In this document: piece by piece, positions 45,518-57,158 of the stretch | Numbering within the stretch: the first letter of the stretch is position 1 | How the letters are laid out: each line of letters begins with the position of its first letter | Origin: Zhengitettix transpicula | Taxonomy: Eukaryota; Arthropoda; Insecta; Orthoptera; Tetrigidae | NCBI GenBank assembly: GCA_037074705.1 | Contig: CM073590.1 | Span: 238,130,101-238,194,100 of the forward strand | Direction of reading: 5' to 3' | Length of the DNA: 64,000 nucleotides | Translations under genes and position numbers: made by a program | The notes under the pieces: model-generated | What the model was told of the DNA's origin: nothing | The model's input: only the letters and a program-made list of their open reading frames with translations | Database searches by the model: none

Positions 45518-46120
45518 CTAGCTGGGTGCCCGGCGTTGCTCGTGTACTTATTTACATAAACTCGAAAAACTATTTAATTGAATACTTAAATATATTCCTT
45601 GAGTATTTCAGGATATAATTGTCACTCAGTCTTCATACATTACGAAATATTATATTGATGAAATTGTTAGCTAGACTCACAACTAATACAGCGCGAAAAT
45701 TAACTTACATTTTCCGCAAGGATGGTAAAGTAATTCGTATTCTTCTTTATTATCATTCGATGGAATATTGCTGTATAAAATTATACTTTTTATTTAAAAA
45801 ACATATTTCTGCTTTATTTCATTCCTAATGAAGGAAATATTTGCTTTGTTCGTTGCGTAGTAACGTCTTTCTCTCGCGTGACGTCATTATCTCTTGGCGC
45901 GCAGTAATTTAATATTTAATGATCACGGTTTTTAATTATAATTCTTTCCACCTTTATGCTATGGGTTTGTCACCCCCACAGTACCGGTTCTCGATTCTGG
46001 CAGAATACGTATACCAATTTTTGTTGAATTCTGTCCACGCGATAAAATTTGTATAAAGAACAACGTAAATACATACATACATACATACATACAAATATAC
46101 ATCCTTTTTTATTATATTAG
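45518..46120 (-). mobile_element. Helitron, non-autonomous, family 2
   Basis: Minus-strand start near CTAATATAATAAAAAAGGAT (TC start mutated or shifted) and end GGGCACCCAGCTAG followed by T. Includes the CATA/TATG microsatellite and TGACGTCA seen in the copy at 16039. No coding capacity; a 69-codon frame inside is spurious. Confidence 0.86.
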
Positions 46121-46437
46121 TGTGAAGAAAACATTTTTCAGGTTTTTCTGGCAGGATTAAGAACAGTCAAAAATGGCTCCAAGACTTTATTCTCCCTATC
46201 CCGACCATTTTTCGACTAAATATGAATCAATAAACTGTTCATTCATCACACTGAAGCTTAGTGCGTGAATCACTGTTGTGTTTGATGCAATTTTCGTCCC
46301 ATGTTTATGTCTGTACAATTATTTACTAATGAACTGTAGGTGTGTTAGATAAAATAATTTAATATACACTAATGGCCAACTACTGACAGAATAGAATCTA
46401 AAAATTAAAAAAATATATTACAGACTAATACACGACG
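46121..46437. other. AT-rich linker
   Basis: No feature is seen. Confidence 0.3.
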
Positions 46438-47505
46438 TTTCCTTCACATTTCGTTGACCTCCTCAGGTAAACGTTACACATTTGACCGAAATGGATAAAG
46501 AACGTAATATTAAAAATTTAGCAAAGATCGTAAGCTGACAGTAATACGTCATAGATACTGCTAGAGTCCTCTTGTATCACTTTAAACGTAACACATTTGA
46601 CCGAAATGATTAAAGAATGTCATATTAAAAATGATCAAAGATCGTAAGCTGACTGTAATATGTTATAGATACTGCTAGAGTCCTTTTGTATCACTTTAAA
46701 CGTAACACATTTGACCTAAATGCTTAAAGAATGTCATATTAAAAGTTAGCAAACATCGTAAGGTGACTGTAATACGTCATAGATACTGCTAGAGTCCTCT
46801 TGTATCACTTTAAACGTAACACATTTGACCGAAATGATTAAAGAATGCCGTATTAAAAATTAGCAAAGATCGTAAGCTGACTGTCATATGTCATAGATAC
46901 TGCTAGAGTCCTCTTGTATCACTTTAAACGTAACATATTTGACCGAAATGTTTCAGAATGTCGTATTAAAAATTAGCAAAGATCGTAAGCTGACAGTAAT
47001 ACGTCATAGATACTGTTAGAGTCCTCTTGTATCACTTAAAACGTTACACATTTGACCGAAATGATTAAATAACGTCATATTAAAATTTAGCAAAGATCGT
47101 AAGCTGACTGTAATAGGTCATAGATACTGCTAGAGTCCTCTTGTATCACTTTAAACGTAACACATTTGACGGAAATGTATAAAGAATGTCGTATTAAAAA
47201 TTAGCAAAGATTGTAAGCTGACAGTAATACGTCATAGATACTGCTAGAGTCCTTTTGTATCATTTTAAACGTAACACATTTGACCGAAATGTATAAATAA
47301 CGTCATATTAAAAGTTAGCAAAGATCGTAAGCTGACAGTAATACGTCATAGATACTGCTAGAGTCCTCTTGTATCACTTTAAATGTAACACATTTATCCG
47401 AAATGATTAAAGAATGTCATATTAAAAATCAGCAAAGATTGTAAGCTGACAGTAATACGTCACAGATACTGACTGAGTCCTCTTGTATCACCTTAGACGC
47501 TAATG
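46438..47505 (-). repeat. 114-bp tandem array headed by one hammerhead-like motif
   Basis: Nine units of 113-115 bp start at 46471, 46586, 46700, 46814, 46928, 47041, 47155, 47269 and 47383 (ACGTAACACATTTGACCGAA each). Directly left of unit 1 lies a minus-strand motif (46438-46476: CCTGAGGAGGTCAACG..., GGAAACGTCGTG) with a weak stem. Units themselves lack the motif. The layout, a motif at the edge of a tandem array, recalls 43088-44560. Confidence 0.82.
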
Positions 47506-47990
47506 GTAAATTTGTTTAAATTCTGAATTATTTCTCAAATTAATCCGGTATGTTACTTACACTCTTTATTTACAATATTGGTACGATTGAAATGAAAAGT
47601 GTGCTTGTTCAAAGTAAAATGTTCAGTTAGAACCGTCTGCTTATCCTATGTGAGTTTGTAGCTCACCTTGTGTTATTTAATCCGTATTTTCGGAGCTCTT
47701 TTTTATTTTGTCCTATATATAGACAGCAGGGAAATCTTTGCAAGAAATAGTGTGTACTATATTACGTCTGTCCTAAGAATTGACACGGTCTATTTAATTT
47801 TTAATAGCTAGATATAGTGAATTGGTGAACTTTAGGATGATTATGTTAAAAGCCTTGAATAAACTCCTAAAGCTATTTGGTAGAAATTATGGGAAAAAAA
47901 ATTGTTTTGTCTATGAGTTTTGGAGTTATTTTGGAAGAAAATTGATGTTTCTTATTTTGACGACTTTTTCCAATTTGGGACAGGAAAGCT
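47506..47990. other. AT-rich, no features
   Basis: Nothing recognised. Confidence 0.3.
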
Positions 47991-48738
47991 AAAGGGGTTG
48001 AACGCCACCTGCGGTATCCTTTGGAATAATCGGAAAGTATCAGTTCTGGGGCAGATGTGAACTACATTTAGTCAGAAAAAGTGGAGAATTAAATTCCCGA
48101 AGAGGCGCAGAGTTGCGGCAAAACTGACAAAGGTGGAGGTGGAAGAACACAGATTTCCCGGGGAACAGCTAAACGACTAGTCAAAGCGCAGCTTCTGTTT
48201 CAATTGACCACCACAAGGGGCTGGGAAACTCTTCGCTCCGTCCATGGATGACAACTAATTCCAAGACGAGTCGAGCTGATCGGCAGAGATCTTGAGCGAG
48301 CCTGGCTCCCGAGGGATGGGGCGTCGAAGGTCAACTTCCTGATTATGAATAGGGGAAGAAAGTTATCGACCGTGGAATTTAAGGAGTTCGTGACAGGTCC
48401 GCTACATTCTCCCTGGAGGTTGTTTTAATCTGGTACAGGAAGGAGAGAGAGAGAGAGAGGGGGGGGGGACATCCGGAGCCACTCACTCGCTAAGTCCCGC
48501 ACTGAGAGGATTACGACGGACAGGTATAAACACGGCCATTTCCTCTCTGTCTCAGCAGGAAGCTGTCAGGCACTAAGAAATCCAATTCCCTCACATGCCT
48601 CAGCATTATCCGACGAAAATGTGCCAAAGTATCTTCGGAATACAGTCGCCGACACTCTGTCAAGACATTAAAGTCTCCTGGTTGGAGAGAAACTTTTTGT
48701 TTCCACTGCCTGGGAGGGAGAAATTTAACTATAAACAT
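47991..48738. promoter_or_regulatory. GC-balanced island, candidate regulatory DNA
   Basis: Moderately GC-rich, with (GA)n and a G run at about 48442-48468. A minus frame 48511-48741 (76 codons) has normal composition (includes LYSEDTLAHFRRIMLRHVRE) but no recognised family; an unannotated exon cannot be excluded. Confidence 0.3.
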
Positions 48739-50110
48739 CACAGTTATGACGAAATAAGATAATCAAGGATCCCACATGACCAAAACAAAATTTAAAAAAA
48801 ATAATTTTAATACCCACAACCACTCTGGTAACGTCAACGTCAAAGAAGAGGATAGAGTGCCTCTGGAGCTAGACAGTTACAAGAAGAGAAGTGCACGAGG
48901 ATTAATGTCGAACAGCTGTGTGCTGAAATATTTTTTTTCCATTATTTACCACTATAGTTCATATATGCAACGTCACCTTCAGTATCACCCTCCAGAGACA
49001 TCTGCTATTGGTTTCTAAGAGAGCTGAATAGTGATGCAGACATGAAACAACATGCATCTAAGGGGAAATGTGAAACTTTAGACGTCCACTTACAGGTTAA
49101 AACATGTCTGTCCGAGCTTTCTGTCAGTCAACCCTTCAGTCCAGATTTTCCTGCTCGCCAGTCAACTTTATTTTCTATATTTTGCTTTGCTTTTTCAAGC
49201 AAAAAAATTTAAACGTTATTCTCAAGGTATTCTAATTAGACTCAGGCCATAATTATCTACATAAACATTAGAGTTATGACAAAATAAGATAATCAAGGAT
49301 ATAAGATGATCCAAAAAAATTGTTATACATACAATAACGTTATGGTAAAAAGGACTGTTGACGTTGATGCAACGTTGACCAAAAACAGTCTCCAAGTTTT
49401 TAATTTTATTAAATAATTAGTCGGAAGCTTTCAAATCTTTTATTATAATCATCCTTGTTGTCTTACAACAAGAACAGACCTTGTTGAATAAACAACATAG
49501 TTGTGACTAAGTACCTATAGGTACTAATATTTTTTAAAGATTGTGATTTTAATTATAGGACAACAAGGATGATTATAACAAAATATTTGAAACCTTCCAA
49601 CTAATTATTTAATAAAATTAAAACCTTGAGACTGTTTTTGGTCAACGTTGTATCAACGTCAACAGTCCTTTTTACCATAACGTTGTTGTATGTACAATAA
49701 TTTTTTTTGATCATCTTATATCCTTGATTATCTTATTTTGTCATAACTCTACTGTTTATGTAGATAATTATGACCTTAGTCTAATTAGAATACCTTGAGA
49801 ATAACGTTTAAATTTTCTTGCGTGAAAAAACAATAAAATATAGAAAATAAAGTTGACTGGCGAGCAGGAAAATTTGGACTGAGGGGTTGACTGACAGAAA
49901 GCTCGGACAGACATGTTTTAAACTGTAAATGGACGCCTAAAGTTTCACATTTCCCCTTAAGTGCATGTTGTTTCATGTCTGCATCACTATTCATTTCTCT
50001 TAGAAACCAACAAATGTCTTTGGTTTTTTTTGGGGTTTTTCTTCTCGTAACATACAACCACTTGGCTAACGTTAACGTCAAAGAAGAGATTAGAAAATGT
50101 TTAATATGAA
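48739..50110. repeat. Large inverted repeat (fold-back) of about 1 kb
   Basis: Left arm about 49009-49470 and right arm about 49560-50012 are reverse complements over roughly 450 bp (for example ATGCAGACATGAAACAACAT and its complement; TAATCATCCTTGTTGTC and its complement). Nested smaller palindromes such as GTTGACGTTGATGCAACG are present. Outside the arms a direct repeat (ACAACCACT..GG.AACGT.AACGTCAAAGAAGAG type) lies at about 48818-48852 and 50056-50090. A 110-codon minus frame inside the right arm matches nothing I know. Transposase ends or a fold-back element are both possible. Confidence 0.7.
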
Positions 50111-51040
50111 TTATCAAAAAATCAGACCTAATTATATTTGTTTCATAAAAATTTTATATATAAATACAGCTGTAATTATTTTTTTAAAAAACAAATGTAT
50201 TATTGATCAAAAATTTTGTTAATTTCATTCAGTCTCTTTTACTTTCAGCCAACGTTTAATAAAGAAAATTTTGATTTTTCTTATACTTGAAATTATTTTT
50301 AATTTTACTGCAGACAAATTTTATTTACAGATTCTAAGAAGAAAGAAGGTTTAATAACTTGAAATTTGAGATTAATTTATATACGGGACGTACATGAGCA
50401 TGATGTTTCATATTTTCTATCCAATAAAAATATTCAAATAATATTCTAAAAAGTTTAATCAAATTTTTTAGCATCTTGTGTTCACAAAATACATGTTTAA
50501 AAAAATTTAGCTTTTAAAAAAACATAAAAACAAACTTAGACACTAAACGATTAAAGTTGTAGCGACTTTATTTCAGCGAGTTCAAAGATAACACGATTGA
50601 GGTTCAAATCAACGAACCGGAAGTAATTTCTCTGACCACAGATACGATTCAGCTACACAGTAAATAAATAGCATAATTAAATATCTTGTTATTATAATTA
50701 CGACTAGTCTCTTGTTTGGAAGGGGGAGGAGCCAAAGGCTGCTGAAGAACACAGCAACAGGTAAATCTACTCTCAGCATATAAAATGCAATCTCGCTCAT
50801 TTAATTCTATTCAAACGCGGAGGAAATACGAATTTAATGCCCAAAAAAATTAGCACAAAGACTGAATTCACTGTGATTAAAAATTATCTTTGAGGAGACC
50901 GCTTTTTTATGTCGGTGGCTATCTGCTTGGCATTGAATAACTAAAAATAACAAGTTTATGTAATAATATTCATTAAATGAGCACTGGACCATTTTTCTCC
51001 CTCAGTTAGACCACAAAAAATAACCTTTTTCTTTTTTTTT
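50111..51040. other. AT-rich, no features
   Basis: Nothing recognised. Confidence 0.35.
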
Positions 51041-51144
51041 TCTCTTTTTTTTTTAGGTTAACAGGCTACATGAGGGTGATCCACGTTGGGCAACTCCCCT
51101 TTAATAGCATAGGAAGGGATTTGAAAGGGGGGATGCGGAAAGGG
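51041..51144 (-). mobile_element. R540, tail-only fragment
   Basis: Long T run, then TTAACAGGCTACATGAGGGT to GGATGCGGAAAGGG. It abuts, head to head, the oppositely oriented full copy that follows. Confidence 0.78.
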
Positions 51145-51660
51145 CACTCTCTCGCAGGCAGAACCTTGTAGAAGAGATACGAAGGGGCTACCTTTGGGGA
51201 TGCCTTTTCCTCTCCGTTTTTGAACTAAGGTTCCCACAAGCCGAGGCACCTCGGCCTGTTTTGAGAGGTGAATGTTCCGGGGTCACAGACCTTGGGCATA
51301 CGGTAAGAGTTGTTCGCTATTCCCATTGGAATAGTCGGCCAGCTGCCTCCTAAACTGGTCGAGGCACGGAGAAGGTAATGCTGCGTCCCCACAGCAAACT
51401 CCTCTCCCGCTATCGGAAGGGCGTGGGACAAGTACCCAATGCCCGACCTACCCGATGCAGGTTTTTCTAGGGTTTACCCTGCATTTCTTTAGGCGAATGC
51501 CGAGTAGGATCCTTAAACCATAGCCCGGGGGCCCTAGTTAACCCTTGGCTACCTTCCTCTACCCTTCCACATCCCCCCTTTTTCCAATCCCTTCCTATGC
51601 TATTAAAGGGGAGTTGCCCAATGTGGATCAACCTCATGTAGCCTGTTGCCCTAAAAAAAA
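51145..51660 (+). mobile_element. R540, full length
   Basis: Head CTCTCTCGCAGGCAGAACC to tail GTTGCCCTAAAAAAAA. Few substitutions relative to the copies at 10191 and 57159. Confidence 0.88.
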
Positions 51661-51944
51661 TATATTTTTTTTTACGGTAACAGGCTACATGAGGGTAATC
51701 CACGTTGGGCAACTCTCCTTTAATAGCATAGGAAGGGATTTGAAAGGGGGGATGCGGAAGGGTAGAGGAATTTAGCCAAGGGTTAACTAGGGGCCCCCGG
51801 GCTATGGTTTAAGGATCCTACCCGGCAATTCGCCTAAAGAAATGCAGGGAAAACCCTAGAAAAACCTGAATCAGGTAGGTCGGGCATTGGGTACTTGTCC
51901 CACGCCCTTCCGATAGCGGGAGAGGAGTTTGCTGTGGGGACGCA
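51661..51944 (-). mobile_element. R540, truncated
   Basis: From ACGGTAACAGGCTACATGAG to TGCTGTGGGGACGCA, then unrelated sequence. The A tract of one copy runs into the T tract of this one, so they lie tail to tail. Confidence 0.82.
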
Positions 51945-52399
51945 AAACCAATCAGAAGTATATAAGACACACTTCCCGAATCTCGACAACAGTTCACCTG
52001 AAGGAAGATGGCGGTGTCAGCCATGGAAACGTTGTGCTCAAATCACGTGGCCCGACCGGAAACCCGAGAACTCTCTAGAATATACGTCATAAACTTACGC
52101 TCTTAATAATTACTTTGTTTTGTTTAGTAAAAAAAAATCATTCTAGAGTCAAATTTTCTGACAGAAAAGATTTGTTATCTGACAAGTTCAGTTACGAAAG
52201 CGGATATCACACACACACACTCGCACACACATACTGAATACTAATACTTATATACTTTTTTTTTGAAGGGAGGAATTTGGGGGTTAGGTTTCAACATTAT
52301 CTCATTTATTTCGTACGTCAAATCCAATCACGATTACGATATCGTTCTTCTGTCAATCATTTTCGCGACTCACCTTTTTTTATTTTCAAAAAAAAACAA

Positions 52400-52441
<42 letters not shown>

Positions 52442-52609
52442 CAGTGTCGTACCTTTTCCAATGCGAATAACAGGACTACCAGGATATGTAAAACATCCCC
52501 GTTATTTACTGTAGAATGAATCCGGAGCCCCCAGATGAAGAAAACCCCACATGCATTTTTATCAGTCTCGGTAAATAAATAAATAATAGTTTCAATTTAA
52601 CGTCTTCTT
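51945..52609. other. Unassigned; AT microsatellite
   Basis: 51945-52090 is GC-balanced; 52205-52235 holds a CA run; (TA)n at about 52403-52432. No gene recognised. Confidence 0.35.
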
Positions 52610-52611
52610 TG

Positions 52612-52800
52612 AATTAATAAAAACAATTGATGACCTTATGCTGACATTTTTTATTTATTACGACGTTTCGATACATTTTTGTATCTTCGATACAATTGGT
52701 AAATACCTGAAGTGGGTACAAAAGGGTATCGAAACGTCGTAATAATATAAGAAAAATAAAAAGTGTCCGTATAAGATGATCAATTTTTTTTTTAATAATT
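52612..52800. mobile_element. Small fold-back element of the 83-bp array family
   Basis: AATAAAAACAATTGATGACC and TTTTTATT at the left are inverted at the right end. One motif in each arm faces outward: minus strand about 52660-52690, plus strand 52708-52743 (stem GGTAC/GTATC, GAAACGTCGTAATA). It is the same family as 43088-44560 but without the array. Confidence 0.75.
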
Positions 52801-52829
52801 TAAGAATGCTACCAAGATATTACGCGGAA

Positions 52830-53270
52830 TAATTTGGAATAAAAATTTAAGAATGGAAACAAAAATAAAAATTTTAAGAGCATAATACACAACATTTTAT
52901 GTCATGGAAGTGAAACATGGCCCCTACAGAATTAGAACAGTAGAATTCGATTATCTGAGGAGAAGTCTTCAAAAAGAAACAAGACAGGAAAAAAATTAGA
53001 ACTGTGCTCCTTTTGGAAAGAAACTAACGTAACCACGTCTGTCGCTAAAGGGATTGAAAATAAAACCCCTTAAATGGTACAGTCACGTACAAAGAATGGA
53101 AAATGTAAGATGGCCACAAGAAATATACCAATGGTCACCTCCTGGAAAAAAATAAACGAGGCAGACGCAGATTTAAGTGGGAAACCAATGTGGAAACCAT
53201 AATGGAGGATAGGAATTCTGGAAGAGGGAGATTGGAACGAGAGACAGAAATGGAAATTGAAGACGGCAAA
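52830..53270 (+). pseudogene. LINE reverse transcriptase C-terminal fragment
   Basis: Broken plus-strand frames read RIRTVEFDYLRRSLQKETRQ, then LKWYSHVQRMENVRWPQEI, YQWSPPGKK, and the degraded GRPR and NLEEGDW blocks. The order (E-x-D-F-L-R-R-S, L-x-W-x-G-H-V-x-R-M, W-x-P-P-G-R-R-K-R-G-R-P) is the standard C-terminus of several insect non-LTR retrotransposons. Several stops and frameshifts are present. The clade cannot be fixed from this piece. Confidence 0.68.
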
Positions 53271-53339
53271 CCTATAAAAAGCGGGGAAAAGCCGAAGAAG
53301 AAGAAGAAAAATTTAAAACTTCTTTACTATTATTTTTTA

Positions 53340-54330
53340 AAAAAAATATTGGAACATGGATAGCGTTTTGTCTCCAAATAAAAATGTTAACAAAGTCAAA
53401 AACATTTTCCAAATTTAAAAAATCCTATAAAAACCTTTTTTTAAAACGATTACTCATTTTTTATAACCCTTATACATTCCTTAATTCTGTCAACAAGAAC
53501 AACCACAAAATCTGTAGCACTCAACGTGTAATTCATCGATTTTTCTCTCTCTCCTCCGTGTATCCTACGGACGATCCTGTAGCAACAATTTTCTACGATT
53601 CTATTGTGCGTCACGTTACAACAATGTCCAAAGTGTGTTACAAATCCAGATCGTCAATTTTTCTCCATCATTGTAAAAGGATGTCACGTGTAGGTAGCCA
53701 CGTCCATATTGCAATTATAGTCTTTTAAACACGTTAAGTATCATTTATTTATTACGACGTTTCGATGCCTATTTGTATTCTCGATGCAATTGGTCAATAC
53801 CTGAAGAAGATACAAAAAAGGTATCGAAACGTCGTCATAATACAACTAAAATTAAAAAGGCCGTATAAGGTCATCAATTGTTTTTATTGTTTTTTTTAAT
53901 AATAGAAATCTTAATTACTATTTTTTTTTGTTAAATTTTGGAACATGGATAGCGTTTTATCTCCAAATAAAAATGATAATAAATTCAAAAACATTTACAA
54001 ATTTAAAAAAATCCTATATAAACTTTTTTCTCAAAATGATTACTCATTTTTATAACCCTTATACATTCCTTAATTCTGTCAACAACAAATAAAATCTGTA
54101 GCTCTCAACGTGTAATTCATCGATTTTTTTCTCTCTCCTTCGTGTATCCTACGGACGATCCTGTAGCAATAATTGGCTACGATTCTATTTTGCGTCACGT
54201 TACAACAATGTCCAAAGTGTGTTACAAATCCAGATCGTCAATTTTTCTCCATCATTGCAAAAGGATGTCACGTGTAGGTAGTCACGTCCATATTGCAATT
54301 ATAGACTTTTACACACGTTAAGTATTAAGT
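53340..54330. repeat. Direct duplication flanking a fold-back element
   Basis: About 53350-53730 and about 53942-54325 are direct copies, with GGAACATGGATAGCG, CTCAACGTGTAATTCATCGA and GGATGTCACGTGTAGGTAG. The second copy has small deletions. Between them lies the fold-back element at 53735-53895. The copies differ by scattered substitutions, so the duplication is not recent. Confidence 0.85.
53735..53895. mobile_element. Small fold-back element of the 83-bp array family
   Basis: Inverted ends with TTATTACGACGTTTCGATGC at the left and CGAAACGTCGTCATAATAC at the right; plus-strand motif CCTGAAGAAGATACAAAAAA with GTATC partner and GAAACGTC (53799-53833). Closely related to 52612-52800. Confidence 0.75.
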
Positions 54331-54890
54331 TTCTTACTCTGGTAATGATCCAAAAAAATTTGCGGCTGTGTTTGGAGATGTCACTAATTAAAAAATTTGT
54401 TTTCCCTTGGATTTCAAAATTTTAAAAGAAATAAGTAATGGAGGTTAAAATTGTGTATTAAGACTAATTAAAGTAAAACATTAAGTCATATTAAATTTAT
54501 AATCCTTGGATATTAAGTTATTTATATTTTTTTTCCTATCTCATAATGTCATAGAATGTTTTCATACGTGTATTTAAAAATCATTTTATATGAATACAAA
54601 TAACAATAAAAAGATTAAAAGTCTGTTATATAATTGATTCAACATCATCAGCTGTAACAAAATTAACATGTTTACAATTTTAGGGCGAATAAAATAGTTT
54701 TGTAATCATTCCCTGATGGTCGGGTAATGCAAATTAAAAAGAAAAAAGAAATCGTGCTAGGAACGTAATTAAAAGTTGTAAATTGCCGAGCAAAATTTCG
54801 CTATTCAAAATGGTTTGTATAATTCAAAGCAAGGAGAGATGCTGAATAAGAAATGTATTATATTTTTTTTTTCGCGGGAAGGAGGGTGGG
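54331..54890. other. AT-rich, no features
   Basis: Nothing recognised. Confidence 0.35.
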
Positions 54891-55700
54891 GGCAGGAAAA
54901 TAGAGGAGAGGGTTGTGGAGATTGTGGCGTGTCAGGGGCGCAGTGACACACCTGCGTGGTTAATTTGTATAAAAGCCAGCAGAGGCAGCACAGAGCCGCT
55001 AATTAAATGGCACGTTCCCTCCCTTCCCTCTCAATCCTCCCCACAGTGGCTTTTGTGTAAAGAGTTGATTGCTGACGATCGTCAACACAAACCTCCACCC
55101 ACCCCCCCGCTCACAACCACCCTCACTCACATATACACACACACACACACACCAAGAGTCGACCAATAATAGAAAATATACACACAGCCTCTCGCTCGCT
55201 CATTATTAAAAACTTATTAAACAAAATTCGTGATAAAATGTGATATGCTGTGGCGTTTTAATTAAACGGCGTGTGGCGATGCAGTTGTTTGGGGGGGGCG
55301 GGGGTGGATACCTGCATCAGGAGGGGGGAGGGCTGTTGTCTCATTCAGATTCAACCTCACACACACACAAAATGCAACCGAGCGCCCTCTCTCGCCCCGC
55401 CACCCGAACCCTATCCGACATACAATGAAACACCGCCCAAAATTGGATCCTGTTTAGTTTAATTGTATAATGCTCCAATAGCGAAACTTTCCAAGTTGCA
55501 TTTTTTTTCCTACCTAAAGTGAGGTTGTGGAGGGGAAAATTAACGTGCACGAGAGCCGCCCCACCCTTTCAACCAACCCCCCCCCACTCTCCCCCGGCGT
55601 TGAACCAAAAATAGGAAAATTATTATCTCTCAATGTAGATAAAAGGGATGTTTATTCTAAAACTATTCGGGTTTAATTAAATAACAGTTATTATATGTGT
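54891..55700. promoter_or_regulatory. GC-balanced island with homeodomain cores
   Basis: Contains GTGGTTAATTTGTATAAAAG (with a TATAAAA box-like element at about 54968), GCCGCTAATTAAATGGCACG, GATTGCTGACGATCGTC and ATGCTGTGGCGTTTTAATTA. CA runs, G runs (55290) and C runs (55577) are present. ORFs are low-complexity artefacts. Candidate enhancer or promoter, by composition only. Confidence 0.36.
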
Positions 55701-55833
55701 AGTGGTCAAGCGTCGAAATATATGGATAAGAGGTGGATGGGTTGGGGTACGGGAAATGTTATTTCATACAAATCCGCGGATTCCAAGACTGAATCGAAAA
55801 AGTTTAGCTCCACATAATATACCTATTGAAATT

Positions 55834-56047
55834 TTTTTTTTTTTTTTTTTTAGGGCAACAGGCTACTTGAGGGTAATCCACTTTGGGCAACTCCCCTTTA
55901 ATAGCATAGGAAGGGATTTGAAAGGGGGGATGCGGAAGGGTAGAGGAAGGTAGCCAAGGGTTAACTAGGGCCCCCGGGCTGTATTTTAAGGATCCTACCC
56001 GGCATTCGCCTAAAGGAATGCAGGGAAAACCTTAGAAAAACCTGCAT
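55834..56047 (-). mobile_element. R540, truncated, with 26-bp target-site duplication
   Basis: The 26 bases at 55808-55833 recur exactly at 56048-56073. The copy comprises poly(T) and the last roughly 190 bp (to AAAACCTGCAT). This is the cleanest proof in the window that R540 inserts by target-primed reverse transcription and truncates at its head. Confidence 0.93.
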
Positions 56048-56073
56048 CTCCACATAATATACCTATTGAAATT

Positions 56074-56880
56074 AGAACCTTCGTGGTTTTGAAGAAGACG
56101 CCAGAGAAGTAGGATGCGAGAGAAATACAAAATATAATTAGGGGGGAAATGAAAGAAAATCAGCGAAACGGCCTGAAATAGGAAATAATAATAACACGGA
56201 ATTTATTTAGAGAAACATACTACTCAATTCTACATTAATCACTTCTTTTTTAAATAAAAAATAACGTGTAGTAAACTCAGGTGTTTAAATAGAATCACAT
56301 TGCTTCGTTTGTATTGGAAACTTGTTGAATTCTTTTATTCCTTTAATAAATATACTTTTTTTGTTTTAAATTCGAACCTAACCCTAGTTGTATCTACCTT
56401 ACTACTAACCTTCTTACGGGCAACAAATTAGTTTACGCATTTATACCCAAAAAAAATCATGGTATGAAATTTTGCAAAATCACTGAAACACAGGCAATTG
56501 ATTTCTCTTAACTTTTCTGTGTCTCTAAATCTTTTATTCCTACGTAAAAATAATTCTTAACGCCCTACTTTTTTTTAAGTCAGTTAATTTAAGATACACC
56601 CTACAACACAGAACAAAGGTAATTGAAAAAGTGTAAAGGAGGCATTGAAACTATAAACACTCCTGTAGGACAATATATATATATCATCTATCCGTAGAGG
56701 ATTGTCTGATGTTGAAGGAGGATCCACACACTGACCACGTGTCACTCGTTGAAAATGAGAATGAGTCAAGCAAGATGGCAATGTGGTAGGTCTAAGGCCC
56801 TCAGTGGGATCTACAGCCATAGAAAAAAGAGAGAAAAAGAGGATTTTCTACCTGTTACAATATGAATTCTCGAATAAACT
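56074..56880. other. Unassigned, AT-rich
   Basis: No gene or repeat recognised apart from a short AT run near 56675. Confidence 0.35.
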
Positions 56881-57133
56881 GGCATGTGGGAACCTTAGTT
56901 CAAAAAAAAACCAAAGCGAGGAGAAGGCATCCCCAAAGGTAGTCCCCGCCAGAGCTCTCTCGGAAGGTTCACCTACGAGATGAATTTTCTCGCAGGCATC
57001 AGTCGTTTAGTTAACCCTTGGCTACCTTCCTCTACCTTTCCGCATCACTCCTTTCCGCATCCCTTCCTATGTTATTAAAGGGGAGTTGCCACTATGTGGA
57101 AAACCCTCATGTAGCCTGTTACCCTAAAAAAAA
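56881..57133 (+). mobile_element. R540 with inverted head segment
   Basis: 57008-57133 is the sense-oriented tail (TTAACCCTTGGCTACC to GTTACCCTAAAAAAAAA). 56881-57000 is the head region in antisense (GGCATGTGGGAACCTTAGTT to TTTTCTCGCAGGC). The middle is missing. This is the signature of twin priming, a 5' inversion known from LINE-driven insertions. Confidence 0.78.
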
Positions 57134-57158
57134 AATTATATGCTCTTAAGCGGAAGGT

